From NCBI RefSeq assembly GCF_964656455.1, contig NC_135712.1, positions 69,817,239 through 69,881,238 on the forward strand: 64,000 nucleotides of DNA, written 5' to 3'. Positions 1 to 11,857 of this stretch are shown here, piece after piece. A program made the translations under genes and the position numbers. Position 1 is the stretch's first letter. Each line of letters begins with the position of its first letter. The notes under the pieces are model-generated. The model made no database searches, was not told the DNA's origin, and saw only the letters and a list, made by a program, of their open reading frames with translations. This DNA comes from Halichoerus grypus. Lineage: Eukaryota; Chordata; Mammalia; Carnivora; Phocidae.

Positions 1-493
1 TTAAAAAAAAAAAAGAAAAAAAACCCTGGAAGAAAAAACAAACGAACAAAAGCCTGAAAGAATATGTCAAAATGTCCACAGTGGTTATCTATTCAGTAGT
101 ACCATTCCCTTTCCCTTTCCCTCCCTTGTGTATTATTTTATCAGATTTTCCACAGTAAACATGTATTATTCTTACAATTATAAAGCAGTTCAAATTAAAT
201 ATATAGGGGTTATATATAAGCACAAAGAGCTCCCAATTCTTTGCTGCCAGCTGGTTCTATGACACAAGATAGAAATAGAAAAAGTAAATCTTTTCTCCCT
301 GAATTCATTTTCTTCTTGCAGAAAAAATTACATTCTTCAAGATGCACTGAGTACAGAATGAAGAGGTATCATCTCTCACCTATCAGAATGACACAGATCA
401 AAAGGAATGAGATCAGCGGGTGCAAAGTAAAGACAACTCATGCATTGTTGATACAAGTCTAAGCTGAACAATCCTTCTAGAAGGACAATTTTA

Positions 494-680
494 GGGGCGC
501 CTGGGTGGCTCAGTCATTAAGTGTCTGCCTTCGGCTCAGGTCATGATCCCAGGGTCCTGAGATCGAGGCCCACGTCGGGCTCCCTGCTTGGCAGGAAGCC
601 TGCTTCTCCCTCTCCCACTCCCCTGCTTGTGTTCCTACTCTCGCTGTGTCTCTCTCTGTCAAATAAACAGATAAAATCTT
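494..680 (+). mobile_element. Can-SINE, full length
   Basis: tRNA-like head GGGGCGCCTGGGTGGCTCAG, TC-rich tract and short A-rich tail. Perfect 16-bp target-site duplication TAGAAGGACAATTTTA at 478-493 and 681-696. Confidence 0.95.
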
Positions 681-929
681 TAGAAGGACAATTTTACAAT
701 GTGTATAAAAAAAACCCAAAATTGTGCACACCTTTTAGCCAATCAATTATATTTCTAGGAATTTATCCTGAGGCAATAATTGGGCAAGTTTGCAAATATA
801 CACCTACTAGGCTATTCTCAGGAATACCATATGTAACAGTGAAAGTTGAAAGTAATCACGATGTACATCAAGAGGGTAAATTAAATGACAGTGTATCTGT
901 ATAGTGTACTACCATTAAAAATTATGCTA

Positions 930-1349
930 CTGGGGGCACCTGGGTGGCTCAGTCAATTAAACGAGGGACTCTTCGTTTCGGCTCAGGTCATGATCCCAGG
1001 GTCATGAGATCCAACCCTGCTGGCTCCATACTCAGGGACCTCAGGGCACAGTCTGCTCAAGATTCTCTCTCTCTCTCTCCATCCACCCCGCCCCTGCTCC
1101 TGTGTGTGTGCACATGCTCACTCTCTCTCAAATAAATAAATAAATACTTTTTAAAAAATTTTTTTATTAGACAGAGAGAGAGTACAAGCAGGGGGAACAG
1201 CAGAGGGAGAAGGAGAAGCAGGCTCCCTGCTGAGCAGGGAGCCCGATGTGGGGTTCGATCCTAGGACCCCAGGATCATGACCTGAGCCGAAGGCAGACGC
1301 TTAACCATCTGAGACACCCAGGCACCCAATAAATAAAATCTTAAAAATA
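930..1349 (+). mobile_element. Can-SINE interrupted by another SINE
   Basis: Head at 932, tail AAATAAATAAATA broken at about 1147 and resumed after 1328. The outer duplication AAAATTATGCTA (918-929 and 1350-1361) brackets both elements. Confidence 0.9.
1147..1328 (-). mobile_element. Can-SINE nested in the A tail of a plus-strand SINE
   Basis: Reverse-complement head ...GACACCCAGGCACCC at its right end and a T-rich tail on the left, lying within the AAATAAA tail of the 930-1349 element. Confidence 0.9.
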
Positions 1350-1469
1350 AAAATTATGCTAAAGATCTCTATTTTCTGGTATTGTATCTCATACAGTGAA
1401 AAAAAATTAGATGATATAGCCTTTCGTGATCCCATTTTTATATTTTAAAAAGTAAGAATGTATACATTT

Positions 1470-1650
1470 TTTTAAAAGATTTTATTTATTTATTCTAGAG
1501 AGAGAGTGAGCATGTGCGGGGGGAGGGGCAGAGGGGAGTGAAGAAGGACAAGCTGACCGCCCCCCCCTGCTGAGGGCAGAGCCCTATGTGGGGCTCCACC
1601 TCACAACCCTGGAGATCATGACCTGAGCTGAAACCAAGAGTCTGACTCTC
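1470..1650 (-). mobile_element. Can-SINE, 5'-truncated
   Basis: T-rich start and the GAGAGAGAGTGAG tract. The tRNA head is cut off near GACTCTC. Duplication AAGAATGTATACATTT at 1454-1469, one mismatch at 1651-1666. Confidence 0.85.
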
Positions 1651-2013
1651 AAGAATGTGTACATTTATGAAGAAAATGTTTGGAAGCGTTCCAACCAGTG
1701 TTCACTACTAAATTCATCTCTGGTAAGTGGAATTATGAATGATCTTTAATGTCTTCTTTAAAACTTTTCATACCACAATGAACATGTAAAACCTGTAAAA
1801 TCAGAAGAAATGATTTTTAAAGTCTACTAACCTGAACTGGTCTCATTAATCAAATAAAATTAGTTTTATTGTTTTCTACTCTCTCTTCATTTCTGAGGCT
1901 CTTAGAATATTCTTCCTGATTTGAACACCTAATGCTCAGTGGGTGGCAAAATGCATCAAATATATATTAACACCTCTATTAACAAAGATGACATGCTTAA
2001 AAATGGCAGTCTC

Positions 2014-2214
2014 GGGCGCCTGGGTGGCTCAGTCGTTAAGCGTCTGCCTTCGGCTCAGGTCATGATCCCAGAGTCCTGGGATCAAGTCCCGCATCGGGCT
2101 CCCTGCTCTGCAGGAAGCCTGCTTCTCCCTCTCCCACTCCCCCTGCTTGTGTTCCTGCTCTCGCTATGTCTCTCTCTGTCAAAAAAATAAATGAAATCTT
2201 TAAAAAAAAAAAAA
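2014..2214 (+). mobile_element. Can-SINE, full length
   Basis: Typical head and tail, with perfect duplication AAAAATGGCAGTCTC at 1999-2013 and 2215-2229. Young in appearance. Confidence 0.95.
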
Positions 2215-2504
2215 AAAAATGGCAGTCTCTGTGAACAAGATCTTATTTCTGAAAGAAAAAATTATATATCCCCCCAACACTGAGATGCTCCCAAGGATCA
2301 TGTAATTATGATTAGACCCCATTTGCTGCCACCTCCTCTCTTTGCCTCTGCCTTCTCACCATTATTGCACAGTGTTTTTAGCCCTACACACCATGGTGGC
2401 TTACTGTCTTCATGGATATAGAAAAACTTTGCCAAAAGGAGTATGATTTAGAAAATAAATAATATAGAAAACAAATTTCAATTTCTAGTCAAAACAGTAT
2501 GCCC

Positions 2505-2945
2505 CAACATCACTGTCCAACATAACTTTCTGTAATGATGGAAAGGTTCTACTGTCTGCACTGTCCAATATGACAGGAAGTGGATCTGTTTAATGTGCTG
2601 TGTCCAATGACACACGTGGCTACTGAGCACTTGAAATGTAGCTAGTGTGACTGAGGAACCAAATTTAAATGTTTAACTTTATTATTATTATTTAAGATTT
2701 TACCTATCTATTCAACAGAGAGAGAGAAAAAAAAAAGAGCACAAGTGCAGGGAGAGGGGCAGCGAGAGAGGGAGAAGCAGACTCCCCACTGAGCAGGGAG
2801 CCTGATGTGGTACTCGATCCCAGGACCCTGGGATCATGACCTGAGCCGAAGGCAGACGCCTAACGACTGAGTCACCCAGGCGCCCCTAAATTTTTAACCA
2901 CCTACAGCTAGTAGCTACCCACTGAACAGCAGCACTACTCAAGAA
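2505..2945. mobile_element. Palindromic hAT-type non-autonomous DNA transposon, split by a SINE
   Basis: CTGTCCAATA-type inverted repeat with 'GTGGCTACTGAGCACTTGAA' core on the left, and the complementary 'AGCTAGTAGCTACC...AGCAGCACT' right end after the SINE at about 2678-2886. Belongs to the same group as the copy at 59.78 kb. Exact family not assigned. Confidence 0.7.
2680..2886 (-). mobile_element. Can-SINE inside a DNA transposon
   Basis: Full-length minus copy; right end GACTGAGTCACCCAGGCGCC. Imperfect duplication AAATGTTTAAC / AAATTTTTAAC. Confidence 0.9.
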
Positions 2946-3720
2946 AAATTCACAGTACATATACTGTGGTTGATACAAAATATACATAAGAATCCAAGAG
3001 CAATATGATTTCCACTGAAGACCTACACTCCACTGCATATTTCAAAAAGTAATGAAATCATAATTTTACAGACTGCTACCTTGAAAAATTATAGACTGCT
3101 TCCTTGAAAAATTAAATTGTCTTTTAGCAATCCTCATTCTTCTTTACCTAGGAAATAAGCATCCGCTTCTTGAAAGTCTCAATTCTTGTGGCTTTAGTAA
3201 CACTGCATTATCTTGGCTCACCCACTACATCTAAAATTTGTTTTCTTTTCTGGTATAATCTTAGTCTCTCCCTTCTGCCTTCCACTATAGGCTTTTCCCC
3301 AAAGCTGAGTCCTTAATTTCTTGTTTTCTGTCTTCTACTCAGAAGAGATTTCTCACAGCTTCAACTATGACCCCTATTTGCCTTGTGTGAAACAGCACCA
3401 TCTCACCATATAACCTTAAAAACATCATTTAACCTCTGAGACTGCTTCTCATTTGTAAAATAACTTAAATGGTTATTATGGTTCCTTTGGCTTTAGGAGT
3501 CTCTGAATTCTGTTAAAGGCCTACTTATGGCACTTTGTTTCTGGTTTTTTTCTCAGGCTGATTCTACTTCTTGCCTTTTTCAATGCTGGTGTATCCCGTG
3601 ATTGCAAGTGACCAATTTTTCCAATCTGTACTGTTTCTCTAAGAATCTCATAAACTCTTCATTATGAGTCTCTGAAATGTATAGGGTACCCTGGACTTCA
3701 CTCTTAAAGCTCCAGATTTA

Positions 3721-3824
3721 GGGGCACCTGGCTGGCTCAGTCAGTAGAGCATGCAACTTTCTCGGGGTTCTGAGTTCAAGTCCCACGTTGGGCATAGAGT
3801 TTACTTAAAGATTAAAAAAAAAAA
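3721..3824 (+). mobile_element. Short tRNA-Lys-type Can-SINE with intact A and B boxes
   Basis: About 100 bp, closer to tRNA-Lys than the longer copies: TGGCTCAGTCAGTAGAG (A box) and GAGTTCAAGTCCC (B box), then GGGCATAGAGTTTACTTAA and A tail. Perfect duplication AAGCTCCAGATTTA at 3707-3720 and 3825-3838. Confidence 0.9.
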
Positions 3825-3939
3825 AAGCTCCAGATTTACATTTCTATTCATTGCACAGGATTAACTAGATAGGCTACCAACCCCTTTAAAGGTATCAAGC
3901 AAACCAAAGAAATTATGTGCAGCAAACTTCTTTGTCAGT

Positions 3940-4185
3940 ATGGCTTAGTGATCAAAAAACAAGTTTTAGGATTAGATGTATCTGAATTTGAATCCCGGTT
4001 TTATCACTTATTAGCTGTGTAACCTTGATCAAATTAATGCTGAGTCTCCATTTTTTCGTATGTAAAATGGGGTTTAAAATAGTACTTACAACTCATATCG
4101 TTGCTGTATGCGTATGTTTTACATATACAGCTTGGAACAACACCTGAAATATGCTAACAGCTCAATAAATGTTAGCTATTATTAT
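3940..4185 (+). repeat. MIR
   Basis: Contains the MIR core (TTTGAATCCCGG, TATTAGCTGTGTAACCTTGA, AAAATGGGG) and ends CTCAATAAATGTTAGCTATT. Confidence 0.85.
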
Positions 4186-4489
4186 CAATGCATCACCATC
4201 TTCCTAGTTCTCCAGATTTAACAACTCAGTCATTTTCGATGCATTGTTCTTTTAAAAAAAAAAAAAATAAATGCAATCAGCATTTGTACATTTTCATTTT
4301 CCAATATGATCTCTATTTTTCATTCCTTCAGAGATTTAGATTATTATTGCAGCCACCCAACCAGATTACTAGATTTCTTAATTCTTACAGGTTAAAGCCT
4401 CTTCTTTTTTTCCTTTGTATTAGCTAGTATAATGCCTTACACAGAAAAGTTTTGCTATTACTAGATGAGTCAAATAATCTTTACATTTA

Positions 4490-5460
4490 TTTATTTATTC
4501 CTCCATTAGATCCCTTGAGCTCTCTGAGGGCAGAAAGTGTTGGTCCTCTTTGTACATCTGCACCTGCCAAATTCCTTAACAAATGTTTGTTCAATGAATG
4601 AATGTTGATTAGTCGCCCTATCTCAATCCCAGTAAACCTATCCTCAATCTAGCTTCCACATATACAAAAGGTAGCTCATATACTCTCGAATACAACCATT
4701 TATTCTGACCAAACTGGCCTGATCCCAATATTATCAAGAGCAGTCTCACAGTATTAGTCAGGACTCTTGATTTTGTATCAAAAAATTCTGCTCAAATTAA
4801 GCAGAGAAGGGAATTTATTAGCTTGCATAATTTGAAAGTTCAAGGACAGCACTAACTTAAGGCCTGGCTATTGTTCCAAAGGTTCAAACACAATCACCAG
4901 AACTTGGTCTCACTCTTTCCATCATTTGGCTCTGCCTTCCATTTACTGGTAAGTTCCAGGCTCACACTGTATTCTCTCAGCAACCCCAGGGTCCAAAGCA
5001 TGCCTCTTTCTCAAAAGCTCCAAAAAAAAATTCAGAATTAACAGTCATGTGTGCTGACTGGAAATGTGCCCATCTCTGAACAATCACTGTAGCCAGAAGG
5101 ATGGGCTACATAAGATTGGTGAGGCCTGCCTCAGTCACGTGCACACCCTTGTGTTGGGGCGGGGCATCCATAAAACCGAGAGGGGTGATTTCCTAGGAAA
5201 ACTGGAGTATTGTTATCAAATGAAAGAGGAATGCGTAATGGACTGGCAAAATTAACTTATGTGCCATATACTCTAGGATTTTTTTGCATGTTGTCCACCA
5301 CTGCCTACAATGGCTTTCCTTCTTATTTCTGCCTACCCAAATCCAAGCTACATCCTTTCTGCCCCAAAAAGTCTTCTATGATTTCCTTCTAAGATTTTCC
5401 TTGTCTGCTGGATCAAGTTACCTATTCCCCAATAAATACTTCCCCTTTCCTAAAGATCTA
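4490..5460 (+). repeat. Old degraded repeats, partly L2-like
   Basis: 4500-4610 (CTTGAGCTCTCTGAGGGCAG to AATGAATGAATG) and 5290-5450 resemble L2 3' segments. 4750-5250 looks like another ancient repeat that I cannot name. Confidence 0.4.
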
Positions 5461-5469
5461 CCTTTTTTA

Positions 5470-5674
5470 TTTTATTTTTTTTAAAGATTTTATTTATTTA
5501 TTTGAGAGAGAGAATGAGACAGAGAGAGAGAGAGCATGAGAGGGGGGGAGGATCAGAGGGAGAAGCAGACTCCCTGCTGAGCAGGGAGCCCGATGCGGGA
5601 CTCGATCCCGGGACTCCAGGATCATGACCTGAGCCGAAGGCAGTCGCTTAACCAACTGAGCCACCCAGGCGCCC
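5470..5674 (-). mobile_element. Can-SINE, full length
   Basis: Perfect 17-bp duplication AAGATCTACCTTTTTTA at 5453-5469 and 5675-5691. Confidence 0.95.
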
Positions 5675-5861
5675 AAGATCTACCTTTTTTAACAAGCAAG
5701 AGTGAAAAACCTCAAGAAAATGTTCCTGATGAATTCTAATCATGTCAAATTATAAATGGTATGGGTAATATATGCTGTTTCTTAGAATATAAACTCTTGA
5801 AGGACAGCAGCTCTACCAGATACATTCAATACATTATGAGAGAACAGACTGCATGGCAACT

Positions 5862-6003
5862 TTGATATATATCTATATCTATTATACATATATATCAGAT
5901 ATATACATTATATATAGATAATATATATCACATATTATCTATAATACAGATATTATAATATCTATCTATATTATATATAGATATATAGATATATAAAATA
6001 TTC
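5862..6003. repeat. AT-rich microsatellite with inverted TATATAGATA/TATCTATATA units
   Basis: Dense ATATAT / ATCTAT / AGATAT repeats able to pair with one another; a low-complexity cruciform-prone tract in LRCH3 intron 1. Confidence 0.85.
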
Positions 6004-6104
6004 AAATAATTTTCCTGGCTTTAAATTTTAAAGAATCTAAACAAAACATTTTAGCTAACATAAATTGTGTCTGAATTCATCAAAGTACCTGATATTACAG
6101 GTAC

Positions 6105-6500
6105 ACTATGGTTTTGGAGTTACCTCAAACCAGGCTCAAATCCTGGCTAATACTGCCTCTCCTGGCCTTTAGCTACAGGTCTTTGAGCAAATTATCTAAT
6201 ATCTCCAAACCCTGATTTCACTAACTGTAAAAACAGCAATAGTAATATCTATCTGAACATTGGGAGGCTATGTGGCATAGCAGAGAGAAAAGAGTTAGAT
6301 GGACCTGGGCTGAAATTCTACCACTTACACTAGTTACATGACTTTCTCTGAGTGATTCCTCATCTGTAAATTCCCAGTGCCTCTTCATATGTAAAGTGGG
6401 GATGATAATGCTTAGTCCATTGGTTGTTTCGAGCATTTAACAAGGGAATGTATTTTAAAACACCTAACAATGAATAGCACACTGTATACTCAATAAATGA
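6105..6500 (+). repeat. Two successive MIR copies
   Basis: First: TGGCCTTTAGCTACAGGTCTTTGAGCAAAT (about 6165-6195) to AACAGCAATAGTAATATC. Second: ATGTGGCATAGCAGAG through CACTTACACTAGTTACATGAC to CTCAATAAATGATGAT. Confidence 0.75.
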
Positions 6501-6540
6501 TGATATCCACATTAAATTATCTGTTTAAAATAATTCAGAG

Positions 6541-6648
6541 GGGCACCTGGCTGGCTCCCCAGTTGGAAGAGTGTGTGACTCTTGATCTCGAGGTCGTGAG
6601 TCTGAGGCCACATTGTGTGTAGAGATTATTTAAAAATAAAATATTTAA
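6541..6648 (+). mobile_element. Short tRNA-Lys-type Can-SINE
   Basis: GGGCACCTGGCTGGCTCC head. It abuts the next SINE head to tail. The outer duplication TAATTCAGAG (ending 6540; again at 6829-6838) brackets the pair. Confidence 0.85.
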
Positions 6649-6828
6649 GGGGTGCCTGGGAGGCTCAGTTAGTTAAGCAACCAACTCCTGATTTTGGCTC
6701 AGGTAAGGATCTCAAGGTTGTGAGACTGAGCCTGACGGCTCCATGCTGGGTGTGGACCCTGCTTAAGATTCTCTCTCTCCCTCTCCAAAAATAAAAAATA
6801 AAAAAATAAAAAAATTTTAAAATAAAAT
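6649..6828 (+). mobile_element. Can-SINE, older type, in tandem with the preceding one
   Basis: GGGGTGCCTGGGAGGCTCAG head, TC tract and A-rich tail. No separate duplication is seen between the two elements. Confidence 0.85.
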
Positions 6829-8099
6829 TAATTCAGAGCACAGTAAGGGAAAAATTCATTAGGATTAGTTATTTTTCTTCATAAATAGCTTTGGGTTTTC
6901 TTTGTTAGTTAATAAAATATTTCTTAAAAGCAAAACGTGTTAGTCCTAGAACTATTTGAAAGCGGGTGAGATAATGAACCAGATAAACTCCTGTAATCAA
7001 CTTGTTCTTTAGCTTCAGGCTTAATGTAGTAATACTGAAATGACTCACACCAATATAAAATCACTATATTACCCATCTCCTGAACAATCATATGCCATAC
7101 AGCCATCTCCTGAACAGAATCAGGAAATCTGGGGTATGACTGACAATTTTAGATGTTGTCCATCAGAACATATGCAAAAAGCAAGTGGCTGCTCATATTT
7201 ACCTTAGCAAGAAAGTTTAATTTTTATAACATTCACTAAAAAATACAAACTATCTTCAGTACAACTGTTTCGAAAAAGAGATTAAATAATTAGACATTTA
7301 CTTTCTTCCATTTTACACTAGAGTGAAAGTTTCTCTGGAAAGAAGTTTCTTGAAGTAGTTTAACAGTTCCATTTATTTTTCTAACACGAGTGAATCATAT
7401 GTAATACTCATCAATCTTTAATAAGTGCACATAGAAAATTATTAAATCAAATTTTAAAATAAAGTAAAATGGAATAAATATAAGACACAAAGTACTATAC
7501 ATTCTTTCATTGCAAAAAAACACTATATCAAAATCAAATACCTAACTACATCATACTATACAAACATGAATAAGGAATTTTCTTCCTCCTTTGTGTTAAA
7601 CATGAATAGACTCAGTTTTTAATCCACTCCCTGAGGAAGCTATATTTTAAACACAAGAAAAACATATTATGTTGAACGCCTCAGTCACCAGACATTGTTC
7701 TCTACAACTAAGAAAACCAAATAATACCCAATTCCTTATTACCTTTCCTGTGTTCAAAAATATGTATAAAACAAAGTAATGTTTATTTTTAAAAAGCATT
7801 AAATACAGACACGGTAGGCAATATACGTATCTTTTCTTCCCTCAACTTTTCTGGGAGGGCATGAGGAGAGAGAAAAGTAATACGAGTCTGAAGGTTGGCT
7901 CTAGTTATTTCCACAAGTTAACTCTCGTAAGTCAACCAGATAAAGGCAGAGAAAGAAAAGTTACAGCCTAGGGTTCACATTAAAAACAACTCTCGAAGAA
8001 ACGTCAGTGCTCAGATCAATGCTTCCCCCGACAACGCAGTGACCAGTGCTGCTCTGATCTATTGAGAGAGAGCTACAATCCCAAATCTTAGCAAAGTTG

Positions 8100-8900
8100 G
8101 CATCCCAAATCTGAAAGGGCCTGCAGAAACCGGGGCGGGGCAAGGGTCTGCCTCAGCAGCGGCAGAAGTTAAATTTTCTAGGAGAGTAAAACACTACCCA
8201 TCTATCCCTACGGTCCTCTTCCCCGAGAGATGCTGCAGTCCGCCGCCTCGCCCCAGGCTCGGGGTCTGGCCCGCAGGCCCGGGGGGCTGGCCGGGTTGGG
8301 GCAGTCGGCTTCTCCCCGTTACCCGGGTCCCAACCAGGCGCTATGGGACCGGTTGCTGGAACTACCCCCAAGTCCTCCCACCGGCTGGAGCGGCCTCCCG
8401 CCGCGCCCCAGGCCCCTGGTCCGCAGGGATGCCCCATGCCCCACTCACCCGCCCGGGTGGTGTCCGTCAGGTCGTGGTTGGCCGCTCCCCGGGGAAACTC
8501 CCTCAGTTTCCGGCCGCTCAGGCTCAGCACCCCGGTCACCGCCGCCTCCTCCAGCGCTCGATCGAGGGAGCGGCTCCACGAACCCGGACCAGGACCAGGG
8601 CCTGTCCCGGAGCTTGGGCCGCAGTTAACACCGGAGAGGTTACCTCCCGATGCTACTTGGCCAGAGTACTCTGCAGCCGTGGCCACAGCAACTAAGCCTG
8701 CAGCCGCCATTTCCAACCAACAACTCTCCAGCCCAGGGCTCAGCGCATGCGCTGCCAGAACTGATGGGTGGGCGGGGAAAGGGGCAATCTGACCCCGGAC
8801 CGTTCCCTCGATGGGCAGGGCTGCAGCGCCCCTCCGCACATCCAGGCGCTCGCCTCCGCCCACATCGAGGATTTCAAGCGAAATTAAAACGGAACTCACA
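8100..8900 (-). promoter_or_regulatory. LRCH3: LRCH3 CpG-island promoter
   Basis: GC-rich, CpG-dense block surrounding LRCH3 exon 1 in otherwise AT-rich DNA. A perfect NRF1-type palindrome GCGCATGCGC lies at 8743-8752, 33 bp upstream of the start codon. On the minus strand the start codon sits inside AAATGGCGGC, a good YY1-type motif. No TATA box is evident. The transcription start is inferred to lie roughly at 8720-8900. Confidence 0.8.
8449..8710 (-). CDS. LRCH3: LRCH3 coding exon 1 (N-terminus)
   Basis: First coding exon of LRCH3 (leucine-rich repeats and calponin homology domain protein 3), a cytoplasmic scaffold reported to work with DOCK7 and MYO6 in actin and septin organisation. The exon gives 87 codons plus one base. 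The protein begins MAAAGLVAVATAAEYSG, passes through a Gly/Ser/Pro-rich linker, and ends with SLDRALEEAAVTGVLSLSGR leading to LREFPRG and DLTDTTRA, the lead-in to the leucine-rich repeats. The ATG is the first in frame; upstream in-frame sequence has none. The donor is G|GTGAGT at 8448-8447 (phase 1), so the next codon is G plus two bases, as expected for the Asp that follows in the family. Reading past the donor gives a longer open frame that is not homologous and is intronic. LRR and CH domains lie outside the window. Confidence 0.95.
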
Positions 8901-11857
8901 TATCTGGAGCAGCCCCGTCTTCTAGACTCCCAGTAGCATTTTTAACATGCCTCTACGAAAAAATCTTTCAGACAACGCTCCTCACAGAAACTTCTCTGCC
9001 TTCCTCCCTCAATACCGGAGGATTAGATTAAGCATTAAATTAAGGCTTCTCAACACTGTTGCTACTAGAAACGTAGGCAATGAGAGGAGGGAACCCTGGG
9101 ATACGACCTATAAAACGTCTTCCCAACTGCTGTCATTCTATACACCAAGTGATCTAGATGGAGACGTGGATTTATGAACTACTATTGTCAGAGGGAAAAA
9201 TAAGTGCTAAATTGGCTCCCAAACTCATGATCCTCGTTGAAAGTGTTATGTTTTGGGTCCTCCCTTTTATAAAATAGATCTTAACAAAAATATACATTTT
9301 AAATAGTATCTGTCCTTTAGGCAAGATTTTATTGTTGAACAAATCAGGATGAACGGCATTAAAGTCTAAAATTTTTGTCTGGAACCAAAATTGAGGAAAA
9401 GAAAATGATCTGACTATAATCTAAATGTGGGAATTAGAAATAGAATGGAAGAAATGAGAAAAGACAAAATCACTTCTGAAAACCTGGAAACTACTACTTC
9501 ATTTTAAACCAGTTAGGCCTCATTTACATTGTAGCCAGTCTCCAGCATATTCTTTTACACATTTAAGCCATTCCTACTACATGATGTAAATTCCCCTACA
9601 ATCAATCGACTAGTATTTGTGGGAAATAAAGGAGGCTGTCAGGGCCCTTTTCCTAGGAGATTACAATCTAATAATCCAGACAAATATACCAATTAGAGAA
9701 GAAAAAAAAAAAAGGCTGAGCAGAGGTAGTGGGGTTAAGCTATCAGAATTCAGAGAAAAGCAATCTGTATCATGGATGAATGGTTTTGAATAAAATCTGA
9801 AGGACTATGAAATAGGCAATAGTAGGAAGGTGAGAGCAATATTCCAGATTGGGAGGAGTATCAGCATGAACACACCCAGGTATGATTTATAATGGTCCAT
9901 GTGGAGAATATTTAAGGCCAAAGCCAAAAAGTTCATGAGCCAGCAAAAGAAAATAAGGTTGGAGATCTTATCATTCAAAGCCCGACTCTTCAATGAAACT
10001 TTGATTAGCACTTCCCCCAACTCCTAGATGGAAGAGATTGTAAAAACATTTAATCTTAGTGACAAAGTTGATTAGTAACAGTTGCTCAGAGAGTTGTTCT
10101 ATGAACTCTTAATACATTCCAGGATCTTCAGCAGCAAATTCCATGACCGATTATCAATGTCTGTGATGAGCATGGGTCATTGCAATGGCAAGTGATGTGT
10201 CAGCTCAAAAAAATTTATCCATGTTTTTTGTTATTCTGATCTTTCTAAATTGTTCTTCTCAGAAAGATTTTAAGCTATTTAAGAGCAGGACCTCATTTTG
10301 TATTTTTTTAAGAAATATTTCAACCTCAAAATATTTCAACTACAGTGACTAAAAGCATAATCATATTCCATATTAATGCTACAATGCTAGTTACCAGATA
10401 TCTTTATAAAATGCACCATTATGTCATCTGAATTTGATTACCTATTACCTTCCACATTTACACTAAATTCTTCTAACTAGTTCTCCATAATATGGCCTCA
10501 TTCTTCCTACCTACCTATACACGTATCTCATAATTGCAACATACCATGCTAATCCTGGTCTCTGAACTTCTGACCAAGTTTACAGACTGACGTTACTTTG
10601 TCTATCAAACTACATTTTAAGGTCATTAATACATTAAACTCTGTAATTACCTTCCATACCCCAGAGCTGAGTATTTTAATAGGAGCTAAGGACGAATGAA
10701 AGCAGACACAGATGAGTTACGTACTAACACAGCAGAGGTTATATACTACTATGAAAAAGAAGGCTTGGTTGGAGACAAAAACAAATTTTTTTTTTTTAGA
10801 ACAGGGTAGATAAATCTATAGGTATTTGAAGTCCAAAAGAAAAGCCTGTGGATAGGAGGAGAAATGAAGATGCTATATATACCATAAGAACAAGTCCTAG
10901 GTAAAGAGAGGCTGGAAGAAAAGTAGATCAAGGTGTTAACTTTTTAAGACTTCTAAGGATTTCAGCTCTCATCTACAAAGGTAGAATATGAGGGAATTCT
11001 CATCCTACTCCCTTAGTCTTCCCCATAAAACAAGTGAGAAGATCATCTTGTGAGAATGAGATACAGGAAATGGAATCACTGTGCGGATTTCACCAAAGTG
11101 TCTAGTGATGAATAAAGGTGATGAGAAACAGTTGCAAAAAGGCTATGAGCAAAAGGGCTACAGGGGCCTATAACTTATTCTACAACCGCTCTGTGGTTTG
11201 GAAGCAGGAGCTGAAAAAAATAGGCAGTGAGGGTTATTGAATGTTAGGAATTGATATAGAGAACTTCCTGCTTCTCTGAAAGTTAACTCATTGAATGAAT
11301 ACCAGGGGCAATAGTTTCACTCAAAATCTGAAGAATCTTCCAGCTCTGTATCTCACTACCTCATGCAGAAATAAAGTCCTTTCCCCCTTCTTCTACTCAC
11401 TAGAAATATGTTGTGGTCACTCCTTTAAGACTCCATTTTTATAAACTCAAAAGCAGTGGGATTACAATCTTGACCAATCTTATGCTCTTCAAATGTAATG
11501 CACAGAAACTGGCTTGTTGAATACACTCAATCAATGTTTGGTTCTTCCCTTTCTGACTCCTTTAATAAGCAGTGCTAATAACTTTTTAAAACTTTATACA
11601 AGAAAATTTAGACAATGATTTTCTTCTCATTAGAGGAAAGTGGAAATAGAAGTAGAAATTAGACACATATACACTAGGGAAATATTTTCCTATTCATCTT
11701 TAAACATCAGTAAACCTCATCCAAAATACAGCTCAGAACAAGGAATTTCAGCTCCAGCATGTTACTACTTCCTGGTTTCATCAAGCTTTTTGGTAATAGA
11801 TTTGATAGGAGGAACATAATGCAGGGGAAAAAAGAGGTGTTAGAAGTCAACAATTTA

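Larger units (their letters stand above)
1..8448 (-). other. LRCH3: LRCH3 intron 1 (5' part, continues beyond window)
   Basis: This is the sequence downstream of the LRCH3 exon 1 donor on the minus strand. No further LRCH3 exon is visible: neither strand encodes the leucine-rich-repeat residues expected next. The stretch holds SINEs, a palindromic DNA transposon, MIR copies, an AT-rich microsatellite near 5.87-6.0 kb and otherwise unassigned AT-rich DNA. 7.0-8.1 kb is nearly free of recognisable repeats. Confidence 0.8.

Noticed and set aside
5862..6003. AT-rich palindromic tract as a replication origin or hairpin regulator
   Set aside because: Simple microsatellite-like repeats in an intron, with no further signal.
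8153..8899. 248-codon open frame on the minus strand
   Set aside because: Only the 87-codon part from the ATG at 8710 to the splice donor is LRCH3. The rest is upstream CpG-island sequence and intron read-through.
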